A stretch of 64,000 nt of DNA from Paenibacillus macerans. Its GTDB lineage: Bacteria; Bacillota; Bacilli; Paenibacillales; Paenibacillaceae. The position numbers were made by a program, and so were the translations under genes. A model generated the notes under the pieces. That model saw nothing but the letters and a program-made list of their open reading frames with translations. It was not told where the DNA came from and did no database searches. Below, in pieces: positions 9,453-17,600 of this stretch (its first letter is position 1; the number at the start of each line of letters is the position of its first letter). The stretch lies in contig NZ_UGSI01000002.1 of NCBI RefSeq assembly GCF_900454495.1, positions 1,833,001 to 1,897,000 of the forward strand, written 5' to 3'.

Positions 9453-9584
9453 ATCCGCCGATAAAAATTTGACGGGGGCTGCCGAAAATTTCCTTATGGA
9501 ACCCATGATATGGTATAGTATGATTAGGCTAAGTAGAAGCCGGCTGCGATCATATAGGGATGTCTGAAGAAGCGAGGTGTCATC

Positions 9585-9845
9585 ATGGACTCCATGGATA
9601 AAACCGTCAAGTTTAACGTCAAGGGCGATGAGCAAGAGGCGTCGGCAAAGGAAATACTTTTAACGGTATACGAAGCCCTGCAGGAGAAGGAATACAACCC
9701 GGTCAACCAGATCGTCGGTTACTTGCTGTCGGGGGACCCTGCGTATATACCGCGGCATAACAACGCGCGAAGCTTGGTGCGCAAGAAAGAGCGCGATGAA
9801 TTGATTGAAGAGTTGGTCCGGTACTACATGGCCGGCCACCGTTAA
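9585..9845 (+). CDS. yrzL: IreB family regulatory phosphoprotein (UPF0297)
   Basis: This 86-residue protein belongs to the small IreB/YrzL family. In Enterococcus the family member is a substrate of the Ser/Thr kinase IreK and affects cephalosporin resistance; that role is established for the relative and only inferred here. The family core is visible as NPVNQIVGYLLSGDPAYIPRHNNAR, given here as NPVNQIVGYLLSGDP then AYIPRHNNAR. A GCGAGGTG ribosome binding site precedes the ATG. It is normally followed closely by ruvX; here a 280-bp repeat element has been inserted between them. Confidence 0.92.
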   Translation: MDSMDKTVKFNVKGDEQEASAKEILLTVYEALQEKEYNPVNQIVGYLLSGDPAYIPRHNNARSLVRKKERDELIEELVRYYMAGHR

Positions 9846-9850
9846 AGAGG

Positions 9851-10133
9851 CAAAATGCCGACTTTTGATCACGAAGCAGGACAAGAAGCGGATTCGGCGT
9901 CGAATTTTGAATTCAGCCGGGTGGGGGCATATGCTTTCGAAGTATGTTTCCTGCGGAAACATTTCAGTTGCTCACGCAGGCTCGCAAGCTTATGCTTGCG
10001 AAGCCGTTTTCTCCGAAAACGTTCAGCTCCGCTCCTTCGTCCTTAGCTTCATCCGACCTAAAGCGTTTTGAAAAAACGCATATCGGAAGCATACACTTCG
10101 GTGCTGAAAAGTCGGCTTTTTTGAACTCGCACT
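9851..10133. repeat. MITE-like dispersed repeat, copy 1
   Basis: This non-coding element begins six bases after the yrzL stop. It shares clear sequence with 29260-29446: ATCACGAAGCAGGACA at 9868, the stretch CATATGCTTTCGAAG with a following ATGTTTCCT-CGGAAAC hairpin, and the right end CTTTTTTGAAC. It is bounded by a perfect 10-bp inverted repeat, GCCGACTTTT (9857-9866) and AAAAGTCGGC (10107-10116). Its right end stops just before the ruvX ribosome binding site. Confidence 0.8.
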
Positions 10134-10147
10134 TAAAGGAGCAACGC

Positions 10148-10564
10148 ATGAGAATTATGGGTCTGGATTACGGGGACCGCCGGATCGGGGTGGCCGTCAG
10201 CGATGCGTTCGGCTGGACCGCCCAAGGCGTGGAAGTGATCGAACGCCGCAAAGAAGGCGGAGAATTCGGCCGGATCGCGGAGCTGGTGAAGCAGCATGAA
10301 GTGGAAGAGATCGTAGTTGGGCTTCCCAAGAACATGAACGGCTCGATCGGTCCCCGCGGAGAAATATGCAAGGCTTTTGCCGACGACCTGCAAAGCAGGC
10401 TGAATCTGCCCGTTCATCTTTGGGATGAGCGGCTAACGACCGTCTCGGCGCAGCGGACGCTGCTCGAGGCGGACGTCAGCAGAAAGAAGCGCAAAGGGGT
10501 CGTGGACAAAATGGCCGCCAGCTTGATTTTACAAAATTATTTGGACTCTAAGAGTAAAATGTGA
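10148..10564 (+). CDS. ruvX: Holliday junction resolvase-like YqgF family protein
   Basis: RuvX/YqgF proteins have an RNase H-like fold and are linked to resolution of recombination intermediates and to 16S rRNA 5'-end processing. The ATG at 10148 follows AAAGGAG; the frame extends upstream but only through the inserted repeat. The 138-residue length is typical. Family motifs are MGLDYGDRRIGVAVSD near the N-terminus, EEIVVGLPKNMNGS in the middle, and LWDERLTTVSAQ with the acidic residues towards the end. The Bacillus orthologue is yrrK in the same cluster. Confidence 0.95.
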   Translation: MRIMGLDYGDRRIGVAVSDAFGWTAQGVEVIERRKEGGEFGRIAELVKQHEVEEIVVGLPKNMNGSIGPRGEICKAFADDLQSRLNLPVHLWDERLTTVSAQRTLLEADVSRKKRKGVVDKMAASLILQNYLDSKSKM

Positions 10565-10577
10565 GGAGGACCCGCTC

Positions 10578-10895
10578 ATGTCTAAAGATCGTATCGGCAA
10601 TGAAGAAGAACCGGAGATTATTTATATTCCCGATGAAGAGGGGAATGAAGAAGAATTCGAAGTGATTATGAAATTCGAAGTTGACGGTTCCGACAATAAG
10701 TATATGATGGTCGTTCCTCTGGATTCCGATCAGAACGAGGATGAAGAGAGCGAAGAGGTATACGCATTCCGTTACGAGGAAGACGGCGATGATCTGAAGC
10801 TGTTCACGATTGAAAGCGATGAAGAATGGGAAATCGTGGAGGAGACGTTCAACACGCTGATCGACGAGTTCGACGGAGAAGATGATCATGACTGA
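10578..10895 (+). CDS. yrzB: DUF1292 family acidic protein
   Basis: This 105-residue, very acidic protein belongs to the DUF1292 family found after ruvX in many Firmicutes. Its function is unknown. It has the family patterns PEIIYIPDEEGNEEEFEVI, VYAFRYEEDGDDLKLF and DEEWEIVEETFNTL. It starts 13 bases after ruvX with GAGGAGG as ribosome binding site. Its 3' end overlaps the next gene by 8 bases, suggesting coupled translation. Confidence 0.9.
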   Translation: MSKDRIGNEEEPEIIYIPDEEGNEEEFEVIMKFEVDGSDNKYMMVVPLDSDQNEDEESEEVYAFRYEEDGDDLKLFTIESDEEWEIVEETFNTLIDEFDGEDDHD

Positions 10896-11190
10896 GTTCA
10901 CGGCGGATCAAGTCGTTTGGTCTTCGCGCGTGCGCGACGCCTATGGCCCGGTTGTGGAGCTGGAGGATGAATCCGGCAAAGCGTCCTACTACAAGGTCGA
11001 GCGTGAGTTTGACGTAGCGGGGGCGTCCTACGCCGTTCTGCTGCCGGAAAATGCCGGCCGGGACGATGAACCGGAGATTTTTAAAATCGCGGAAGCGGCG
11101 GACGGATCTTTGGAGCTCATTACCATCGACGACGACGATGAGTGGGAGAACGTATCCGAGCTTTATGACGAATTGACGTTCCCGGAATAA
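10888..11190 (+). CDS. Second DUF1292-like protein, paralogue of YrzB
   Basis: This is a 100-residue acidic protein with the same architecture as its neighbour: a beta-rich middle (ASYAVLLPENAGRD), EPEIFKIAEA, and the C-terminal DDEWENVSELYDEL matching DEEWEIVEETFNTL of YrzB. The ATG at 10888 is preferred over 10882 because GGAG at 10875 is then 9 bases away. The pair probably arose by tandem duplication. The N-terminal part (VVWSSRVRDAYGPVVELEDE) differs from YrzB. Function is unknown. Confidence 0.82.
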   Translation: MTEFTADQVVWSSRVRDAYGPVVELEDESGKASYYKVEREFDVAGASYAVLLPENAGRDDEPEIFKIAEAADGSLELITIDDDDEWENVSELYDELTFPE

Positions 11191-11284
11191 ACGTATTACC
11201 AGGTTCTAAGCACGAAGCGGATAAGAACGGTCTGGGAAGGGCGGGGTAACAACCGCTCTTTTTGGCTGTAAAGGGGTTGAGCGA

Positions 11285-12340
11285 TTGAAAAAGGCGCTAA
11301 AATGGCTGAGCATATTGATCGTGCTCGTGATAGCCGCGGCAGGTGCCGCGGGCGCTTATGTATATACGGGCATGCAGCCTGTCAAGGCGTCGGAACAGGC
11401 CGTTAAAATAACGATCGAGCCCGGAACGGGCACCGGCGAAATTGCGGATTTGCTGGAGAAACAGGGACTTATTAAAAATTCATTATTATTCCGGTCTTAC
11501 TTGAAATGGAAGTCCGAAGGCAGCCGTTTTCAAGCCGGCGTTTATGAATTCAATCCGGGAGCGATGTATGACGAAATCATCGCCAGGCTGAACAGCGGCG
11601 ATGTCGTCAAAGCGGAGATGGTCCGGTTTACGATCCCCGAAGGGTTTACGGTTAAGCAGATGGCCGATAAGCTGAGCGAGGAGGGCGTCCTCGACAAGGA
11701 CGCGTTCTTAAAGCTGGCCGGAGACGCTTCCGGGCTGGACAGCGAGCTGCTGAAGGAAATTCCGCAAAACGACAAATTAACCTATCGGTTGGAGGGGTAT
11801 CTGTTCCCGGAAACCTATGAGCTCAAAAAAGGCAGCACCGAGCGGGATATCGCCTTGCGTATGCTCCAGGAGACGGAGAAAAGGCTGGACGGCATCCCGG
11901 ACTTCCGGCAAAAACTGAAGGAACGGGGCCTTACCCTGAACGAACTGATGACGGTGGCCTCGCTGGTGGAGCGGGAAGTCGTGGTTGACAAGGAGCGAAG
12001 TATGGTGGCCGGCGTCATCTATAACCGGCTGGCCAAGCACATGAAGCTGGAGATCGACGCGACGGTGCAGTACGTGCTGGACAAGCCGAAGGAGCGGCTG
12101 CTGAATTCCGATTTGCGAAGCGTGGACAGCCCTTATAATACTTATCTTTACGAAGGTCTGCCGCCCGGCCCGATCGCGGCCCCGAGCCTTAAATCAATCG
12201 AGGCGGCGCTGGCGCCGGCGGCTTCGGAATATCTTTTTTATGTGACGAAAAAAGACGGAAGCGGCGAGCATCTGTTTGCCAAAACGTACGCGGAGCATTT
12301 GAAAAACATCGAGACTAGCAAGGCTATGGCCGAGAAATAA
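11285..12340 (+). CDS. mltG: Endolytic murein transglycosylase
   Basis: MltG cuts nascent peptidoglycan glycan strands at the membrane and limits their length. The TTG start at 11285 gives an N-terminal membrane anchor (residues about 8-30), followed by a LysM-like region and the YceG catalytic domain. The catalytic glutamate is Glu229 in ASLVEREVVV, and the conserved substrate-site block YNTYLYEGLPPGPIAAPS is present. The 351-residue length is normal. It is the yrrL orthologue in the alaS cluster. In Bacillus a methyltransferase gene (trmR) separates it from the U32 genes, but here trhP1 follows directly. Confidence 0.95.
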   Translation: MKKALKWLSILIVLVIAAAGAAGAYVYTGMQPVKASEQAVKITIEPGTGTGEIADLLEKQGLIKNSLLFRSYLKWKSEGSRFQAGVYEFNPGAMYDEIIARLNSGDVVKAEMVRFTIPEGFTVKQMADKLSEEGVLDKDAFLKLAGDASGLDSELLKEIPQNDKLTYRLEGYLFPETYELKKGSTERDIALRMLQETEKRLDGIPDFRQKLKERGLTLNELMTVASLVEREVVVDKERSMVAGVIYNRLAKHMKLEIDATVQYVLDKPKERLLNSDLRSVDSPYNTYLYEGLPPGPIAAPSLKSIEAALAPAASEYLFYVTKKDGSGEHLFAKTYAEHLKNIETSKAMAEK

Positions 12341-12353
12341 GGTGGTAAACTGT

Positions 12354-13289
12354 ATGACGAAAAAACCGGAACTGCTCGTTCCCGCGGGATCGCTGAAAGA
12401 GCTGGAGCGTTATTTGGCGGCCGGGGCGGATGCGGCTCTCATTGGCGAAGCTAAATACGGCATGCGGCTTCCCGGCGATTTCTCGCCGGACGAAATTGCC
12501 GCGGCCGTTCGCTTTGGACATGAGCGGGGAGCCAAAATCTACGTATGCGTGAATAACCTGATGTCGAACGAACTGCTGGAGGATTTGCCCGATTATGTGA
12601 AGCGCCTCGCCGATTGCGGCGTCGACGCGGTGGAATTCGGCGATCCGGCGGTGCTGCAGACGGTGCGCGAAGTTGCGCCGGAGCTGGGGCTCCATTGGAA
12701 CGCGGAAATGACTTCAACGAATTACGCGACCGCCAATTATTGGGGGTCCAAAGGCGCATCCCGTGTCGTTTTGGCGCGCGAGCTGAATATGGACGAGATT
12801 ACGGGCATGTCCCCTTCGCTGCAGATTGAAGCGGAGGTGCAGGTGCACGGGATGACGAACATATACCATTCCAAACGCCGGCTGGTGCAGAGCTACATGA
12901 ATCATCAGGGGCGCCCGGTGGAACCCGGCGGCGACCTGGGCCCGCGGCGCGGGTTGTTCCTGATCGAAGCCGAACGGCCGGAAGAGAAGTTCCCGATCTA
13001 TGAAGACCGGAACGGTACGCATATCATGAGTTCGGACGATATTTGCATTCTGGAGGACCTGCATGTGCTGATGGCGGCGGGCATCGACAGCTTTAAGATC
13101 GAAACGCTGCTGAAGCCGGCGGCCTATAACGAGACGGTCATCTCCGCGTACCGTCTGGCGATCGAGGCTTATTTCCGCGATCCGGACGGCTATGAGTTTG
13201 ACGAATCCTGGATCGAGGCAATCCGCCGCGTACAGGACCCCGAGCGCGAGCTGTCCTTCGGCTTTTTCTATAAAGAGCAAGTGTATTGA
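12354..13289 (+). CDS. trhP1: U32 family tRNA hydroxylation protein P1
   Basis: This U32 family protein is the orthologue of Bacillus YrrN (TrhP1), needed with TrhP2 for prephenate-dependent 5-hydroxyuridine at the tRNA wobble position. The ATG at 12354 has GGTGG eight bases upstream; an earlier GTG at 12342 lacks one. The 311-residue protein has the TIM-barrel start ELLVPAGSLKELERYLAAGA and the block IHWN-type LHWNAEMTSTNYATANYW. It lacks the cysteine cluster found in TrhP2, as expected for the P1 subunit. Assignment rests on synteny and on the paired U32 gene. Confidence 0.88.
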   Translation: MTKKPELLVPAGSLKELERYLAAGADAALIGEAKYGMRLPGDFSPDEIAAAVRFGHERGAKIYVCVNNLMSNELLEDLPDYVKRLADCGVDAVEFGDPAVLQTVREVAPELGLHWNAEMTSTNYATANYWGSKGASRVVLARELNMDEITGMSPSLQIEAEVQVHGMTNIYHSKRRLVQSYMNHQGRPVEPGGDLGPRRGLFLIEAERPEEKFPIYEDRNGTHIMSSDDICILEDLHVLMAAGIDSFKIETLLKPAAYNETVISAYRLAIEAYFRDPDGYEFDESWIEAIRRVQDPERELSFGFFYKEQVY

Positions 13290-13312
13290 ATAAAACGGAG
13301 AGGTGAACGAAG

Positions 13313-14647
13313 ATGCGGACAGCGGAGAAACACATCCCGAAATATGCGGGAAATCGTTACCGGCTGGCGAAACCCGAGCTGCTCGCTCCGGCGGGCAATC
13401 TCGAAAAGCTGAAATTCGCCGTTCATTACGGAGCGGATGCCGTGTATATCGGTGGACAAAAATACGGCCTTCGTTCCAATGCGGATAATTTCAGTTTTGA
13501 AGAAATGCGCGAGGGCGTGGAGTTCGCGCGGAAATACGGGGCCAAAGTGTTCGTGGCCACCAATATTTATGCCCATAACGAGGATCTGGAGGGCATTGAA
13601 GATTATTTGCGGAATTTGTACGAGATCGGCATCGCCGCGATCATCGTGGCCGATCCGGTCATTATCGAAACGGCGCGGCGGGTCGTTCCCGGTCTCGAGG
13701 TGCACCTCAGCACCCAGCAATCGACGGTTAACTGGCAGGCGGTTAAGTTCTGGAAGGAGCAAGGCCTGCCGCGGGTCGTGCTTGGCCGGGAGACGAGTTT
13801 GCACGAAATCGAGGAAATCAAGAAGCATGTCGACATCGAGCTGGAGGCTTTTATTCACGGGGCGATGTGTTCCTCTTACTCGGGCCGCTGCGTGCTGTCA
13901 AACCATTTTACCGACCGCGACTCCAACCGTGGGGGCTGCTGCCAGTCGTGCCGCTGGAAATACGATTTGTTTGAGGACGGCCGTCCGGAGGCCGCTTGGG
14001 TCTCCGAGGAAGAAGCCCGGGAGAACCAGGTGTTGCAGCAGTTCCGTCTGGGTGTGACCCAATTGCCTTTGTTCGAGGAAAACGACAACGCGTTTACAAT
14101 GGGATCGAAAGATCTGTGCATGATCGAGCATATTCCGGATTTGATCGATGCCGGGGTGGACAGCTTTAAAATCGAAGGACGGATGAAATCGATCCATTAC
14201 GTGGCCACGGTCGTGAACGTTTACCGCCAGGCGATCGACGCCTATATGGCCGATCCGGACAACTATGAGCTGAAGCCGGAGTGGGTGGAGGAAATCAATA
14301 AGGCGGCGAATCGCCCGCTGAATACGGGGTTCTTCTACGACACGCCGGACCATGAAGATCATATTTACGAGCCGGAGGAAAAGGCTGCGCCTTACGACTT
14401 TGCCGGATTGGTGATGGAATATGACGAAAATACCGGCATGGCGGTCATTCAGCAGCGCAACCATTTTAAACCGGGGCAGGAAGTCGAATTTTTCGGACCG
14501 GGCGGGACGTTTTTCAAACAGACGGTCGGGGCGATTTATGACGAGGACGGCAATGAATTGGATGCGGCAAGACATCCGCTGCAGCGGATCAAAATGAAAG
14601 TGGAGCACCCGGTATCCTATTTCGACATGATGCGGAAGAAGAAATAA
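13313..14647 (+). CDS. trhP2: U32 family tRNA hydroxylation protein P2
   Basis: This is the larger U32 protein, orthologue of YrrO (TrhP2). It has the signature EAFIHGAMCSSYSGRCVLSN and a downstream CCQSCRW, giving a cysteine set likely to bind an iron-sulfur cluster. The N-terminal barrel (PELLAPAGNLEKLKFAVHYG) and a C-terminal beta domain (about residues 355-444) are visible. The 444-residue length is close to the family. GGAGAGGTG precedes the ATG, and the gene lies 23 bases after trhP1, so they form a transcription unit ended by a terminator. Confidence 0.92.
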   Translation: MRTAEKHIPKYAGNRYRLAKPELLAPAGNLEKLKFAVHYGADAVYIGGQKYGLRSNADNFSFEEMREGVEFARKYGAKVFVATNIYAHNEDLEGIEDYLRNLYEIGIAAIIVADPVIIETARRVVPGLEVHLSTQQSTVNWQAVKFWKEQGLPRVVLGRETSLHEIEEIKKHVDIELEAFIHGAMCSSYSGRCVLSNHFTDRDSNRGGCCQSCRWKYDLFEDGRPEAAWVSEEEARENQVLQQFRLGVTQLPLFEENDNAFTMGSKDLCMIEHIPDLIDAGVDSFKIEGRMKSIHYVATVVNVYRQAIDAYMADPDNYELKPEWVEEINKAANRPLNTGFFYDTPDHEDHIYEPEEKAAPYDFAGLVMEYDENTGMAVIQQRNHFKPGQEVEFFGPGGTFFKQTVGAIYDEDGNELDAARHPLQRIKMKVEHPVSYFDMMRKKK

Positions 14648-14668
14648 TTTAAAAATGCAATATGCTTT

Positions 14669-14706
14669 GAGGCCTGTTCTTATCTAGGACAAAAGGCCTC
14701 TTTTTT
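14669..14706 (+). terminator. Terminator after trhP2
   Basis: A GAGGCC/GGCCTC stem (14669 onward, closing at 14700) with TTTTTT immediately after ends the alaS-trhP2 cluster. Confidence 0.85.
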
Positions 14707-14736
14707 GCGTTTTGGGACTTTTTTGTTAAGAAAATT

Positions 14737-14764
14737 TAAAATCCATTCCATTTCCAGCCGATAT
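14737..14764 (+). promoter_or_regulatory. SigD-type promoter for the chemoreceptor
   Basis: TAAA (14737-14740) and GCCGATAT (14757-14764) match the motility sigma factor consensus; the spacer is 16 rather than the usual 15 bases. It lies about 130 bases upstream of the chemoreceptor gene, which fits chemotaxis regulation. Confidence 0.65.
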
Positions 14765-14892
14765 TAAAGAGGAGAACGTCAGTTATTGTCGAACTATTTA
14801 CTGACGGAAGTCATACATACCAGTAGTATTAAGGCATGACCTAAAGCCTATTTGGCAGAGGGTGCAACTATTATGAGTGGTGGGTGATCAAC

Positions 14893-17076
14893 ATGAGTCT
14901 GGTTCCAAAGAACGAGGACCAACAGGCGGACAGCAAGAAAAAAGCGAAAAGCAAGAAAGGGGAGCGGACGGAATCCAAAAAAGGAAACACCGGCAAACCG
15001 GGTTTTGACTGGAAAGCGGCGGCGGTTTCGTTGAAGGACAAGCTGCCCAAACAGATTAATCCATCCAAATCGGTTGGCATACGTTTGTTTTTGATTTTCT
15101 TCGTGGCGATTATGGTGTTTGTACTAACGATCGGCATTTTGTCTTCCCAGATGGCTAAGGCGACGATCCAGGACAACGCCGAACAAGCGAATTTGCAGAC
15201 GATTGTGCAGACCTCCCAAAAGCTCGATATCGTTTTGCAAAAATACGAAGAGAATCTGCAGCAAATGTTCCTGGATGACGAAATGCAGAGTGCGATTATG
15301 GACGCGTCGTTGTCGGAGGTTTCCGAATATGACCGGTTCACGGCAACGAATAAAATGAGAACTCGTTTGAATACGCTGACATTTTCCACTACGGGCGTTG
15401 CCGCCGTTTATATGCTCTCCCCGGACAAGGTCATTGACGATGTCACTTCCGGAAGCGCCGATACGGCTTTCCTGGGCACGGTGCGGGAGCAGCCGTGGTT
15501 TGAGGACGTGACCAAATCGTCCAAAACGATGTGGATCAATGTGCCGGAACAAAAAGCGGGCTCCTCCGTGTTCCGTCTCGTAAGATCCGTGCAAAGCGTT
15601 AACAGCATGAAGCGGTTCATTCTGATCGCGGACATCAATCTGGAAGTGCTGAACGGTTACCTGCAGGAAGTGAATTTGGGCAAAAACTCCAAGCTGCAAA
15701 TGGTGAACGACCAAAATATCGTCGTCGGTTCGTCGGCGGCCGGAGATGAAGGCAAAGAATCGGAATTTAAGCTTGGCGAGGCCGCCGCAAACGAGCCTTA
15801 CGGCAGCTTCCGGACGACCGATGCGAACGGAAACGCCGTTTTGGCTGTGTTCAATACGCAGCAGTCTTCCGGCTGGAAATTGCTCGGCACCGTTGACGCG
15901 GGAGAATTGACCCAGAGCGCCAACGCCATTTTGCTGGTTACGATTTTCTCGCTGATTGGCGTCGCCATTATCGCGATTTTGATCGGCATCTGGATGGTGC
16001 GGATGATCGCGCATCCGCTGGGCAAATTGAAAAACCTGATGGAGGAAGGTTCCAAAGGGAATTTGAACGTCCGGTTGGAGCTTAAGGTTAAAGATGAAAT
16101 CGGGCAGTTGGCCGACAGCTTTAACGTGATGATGGAAAATATCACCTCGCTGGTGAAGCAAACCAACAGTTCGGCGCAGGAGGTTCTCGATACCGCTACC
16201 GAACTGACGCACGCCTCCAACAAAACGGCGCTTTCTGCCAAGGAGATCGCCATCGCGACGGAGGAGATCGCCAACGGGGCAACCAGCCTGGCGAACGAAG
16301 CCGAGCGCGGCAACGAACTGACGGAGAACATTTCCCGGCAAATGGAACGCGTGATTCAAACCAACAAAGAGATGGAAGCATCGGCGCGGCAAGTCGAGAA
16401 GTCCAGTCAATTAGGTACCGAATATTTGAACGGCCTTCTGGAAAAAACGAATATCACGGGAGAAATGGTCAATGCCTTGACGGACAAAGTCAATTCTTTG
16501 AAAGCAAGCACCAATTCCGTAATGAAAGTGCTTGACGTGATGCAAAACATTACGCAGCAAACGAATATTTTGTCCCTGAATGCGACGATTGAAGCGGCCC
16601 GGGCAGGCGCGGCAGGCAAAGGGTTCATGGTTGTTGCCGACGAAATCCGCCAGCTGGCCGAGCAATCGCGCCAATCGATTACGATGGTCGGGGAGATTAC
16701 CGATACGATTCAAAAGGAAATGAACGAAACGGTCAAAGCGCTCTCGGAAGCGAGCCCCTTGTTCCAGGAGCAAGCCAACTCCGTACAGGAAACCAGCCAG
16801 ATTTTCGTTTCCGTTCAAGAGCAAATGGAAGGCTTCGTGCGGCATCTCGATTCGGTAACGGCTTCGATCGACGAGTTGAACGAAGCGCAGACGGTGCTGT
16901 CGGAAGCGATGAGCAATGTCAGCGCCGTCGCGCAGCAGTCGTCGGCCACCTCCGAAGAAGTGGCTTCGCTCAGCAGCGAGCAGCAAACGGTTGGCGATCA
17001 ATTGGTGCAGTTGTCGAACAAGCTCGAAAACGTATCGGTCGGCCTGAAAGAATCGCTGTCCAAGTTTACGGTTTAG
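14893..17076 (+). CDS. Methyl-accepting chemotaxis protein
   Basis: This transmembrane chemoreceptor signals to the CheA/CheW complex. After a lysine-rich cytoplasmic N-terminus (about 50 residues) there is TM1 (about 62-85), an extracellular Cache-like sensing domain, TM2 (about 338-362), a HAMP domain, and the signalling domain with the hairpin tip NILSLNATIEAARAGAAGKG followed by GFMVVADEIRQLAEQ. The ligand cannot be predicted. ATG 14893 is used; an in-frame GTG at 14884 is possible. A SigD-type promoter precedes it, and it is probably monocistronic since a terminator follows. Confidence 0.93.
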   Translation: MSLVPKNEDQQADSKKKAKSKKGERTESKKGNTGKPGFDWKAAAVSLKDKLPKQINPSKSVGIRLFLIFFVAIMVFVLTIGILSSQMAKATIQDNAEQANLQTIVQTSQKLDIVLQKYEENLQQMFLDDEMQSAIMDASLSEVSEYDRFTATNKMRTRLNTLTFSTTGVAAVYMLSPDKVIDDVTSGSADTAFLGTVREQPWFEDVTKSSKTMWINVPEQKAGSSVFRLVRSVQSVNSMKRFILIADINLEVLNGYLQEVNLGKNSKLQMVNDQNIVVGSSAAGDEGKESEFKLGEAAANEPYGSFRTTDANGNAVLAVFNTQQSSGWKLLGTVDAGELTQSANAILLVTIFSLIGVAIIAILIGIWMVRMIAHPLGKLKNLMEEGSKGNLNVRLELKVKDEIGQLADSFNVMMENITSLVKQTNSSAQEVLDTATELTHASNKTALSAKEIAIATEEIANGATSLANEAERGNELTENISRQMERVIQTNKEMEASARQVEKSSQLGTEYLNGLLEKTNITGEMVNALTDKVNSLKASTNSVMKVLDVMQNITQQTNILSLNATIEAARAGAAGKGFMVVADEIRQLAEQSRQSITMVGEITDTIQKEMNETVKALSEASPLFQEQANSVQETSQIFVSVQEQMEGFVRHLDSVTASIDELNEAQTVLSEAMSNVSAVAQQSSATSEEVASLSSEQQTVGDQLVQLSNKLENVSVGLKESLSKFTV

Positions 17077-17100
17077 GCATATTGAACCTAAGCACATACA

Positions 17101-17144
17101 CAGCCCTGCAAATCAGCAGTTGATTTGCGGGGCTGTTTGTTTTT
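17101..17144 (+). terminator. Terminator after the chemoreceptor gene
   Basis: A 14-bp stem (17101-17114 with 17122-17135, one mismatch) is followed by TTTGTTTTT. The stretch to 17408 shows nothing else recognisable. Confidence 0.85.
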
Positions 17145-17408
17145 AAGATGTGTCTGCGCTGAATAGCTGTAAAAGATACAGTTATTGATCGGGAAATGGA
17201 GCGGGGCGCTTGTTTAGTTGTAATTTGCGCAATTAAATCTGCACGATTCGAAGGTATGGCGCAAGTAATGGGGTGTAGTTGCAGGAAAGGCAATTAAAAC
17301 GGATGAACCTGTTGCTTCGTTGAGATCTAGTTGTACGTTTTGCAACTATTCCTACGAGCCGCCAGACTGTTGCTGGCATTGTCTGCTGCAGCTGGCACCC
17401 GAATTGAA

Positions 17409-17483
17409 ATTGGATATATCCCATAGAGTTGGAAAATAAAATCACTGGTAAGCATAACCGCTAGATTGGATATTTTCCAATGG
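17409..17483 (+). repeat. ATTGGATATATCCAAT repeat, copy 1
   Basis: A roughly 75-bp element starts with ATTGGATATATCCCAT (17409-17424) and ends with the palindrome ATTGGATATTTTCCAAT (17465-17481). Copies lie at 43183-43242 and, inverted, at 62330-62398. It lies just upstream of the penicillin-binding protein gene. Confidence 0.7.
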
Positions 17484-17600
17484 ATGAAGCTCAACAGGAT
17501 GCAGGACGAGGATACAGGACGAACTTTTCTATTTCAAGCAGCCGCCCCTGGTGTGAACCCGCTTTTCCCAGGAAATAATAAGGGACAAGGGGGGCGAATC

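Noticed and set aside
9944..10147. Upstream extension of the ruvX frame
   Set aside because: It lies wholly in the dispersed repeat, and the internal ATG at 10148 has AAAGGAG and gives the family-typical N-terminus.
17466..17600. N-terminal extension of the penicillin-binding protein frame
   Set aside because: It reads through the ATTGGATATATCCAAT repeat and lacks a ribosome binding site; the ATG at 17601 has a good one and gives the normal membrane anchor.
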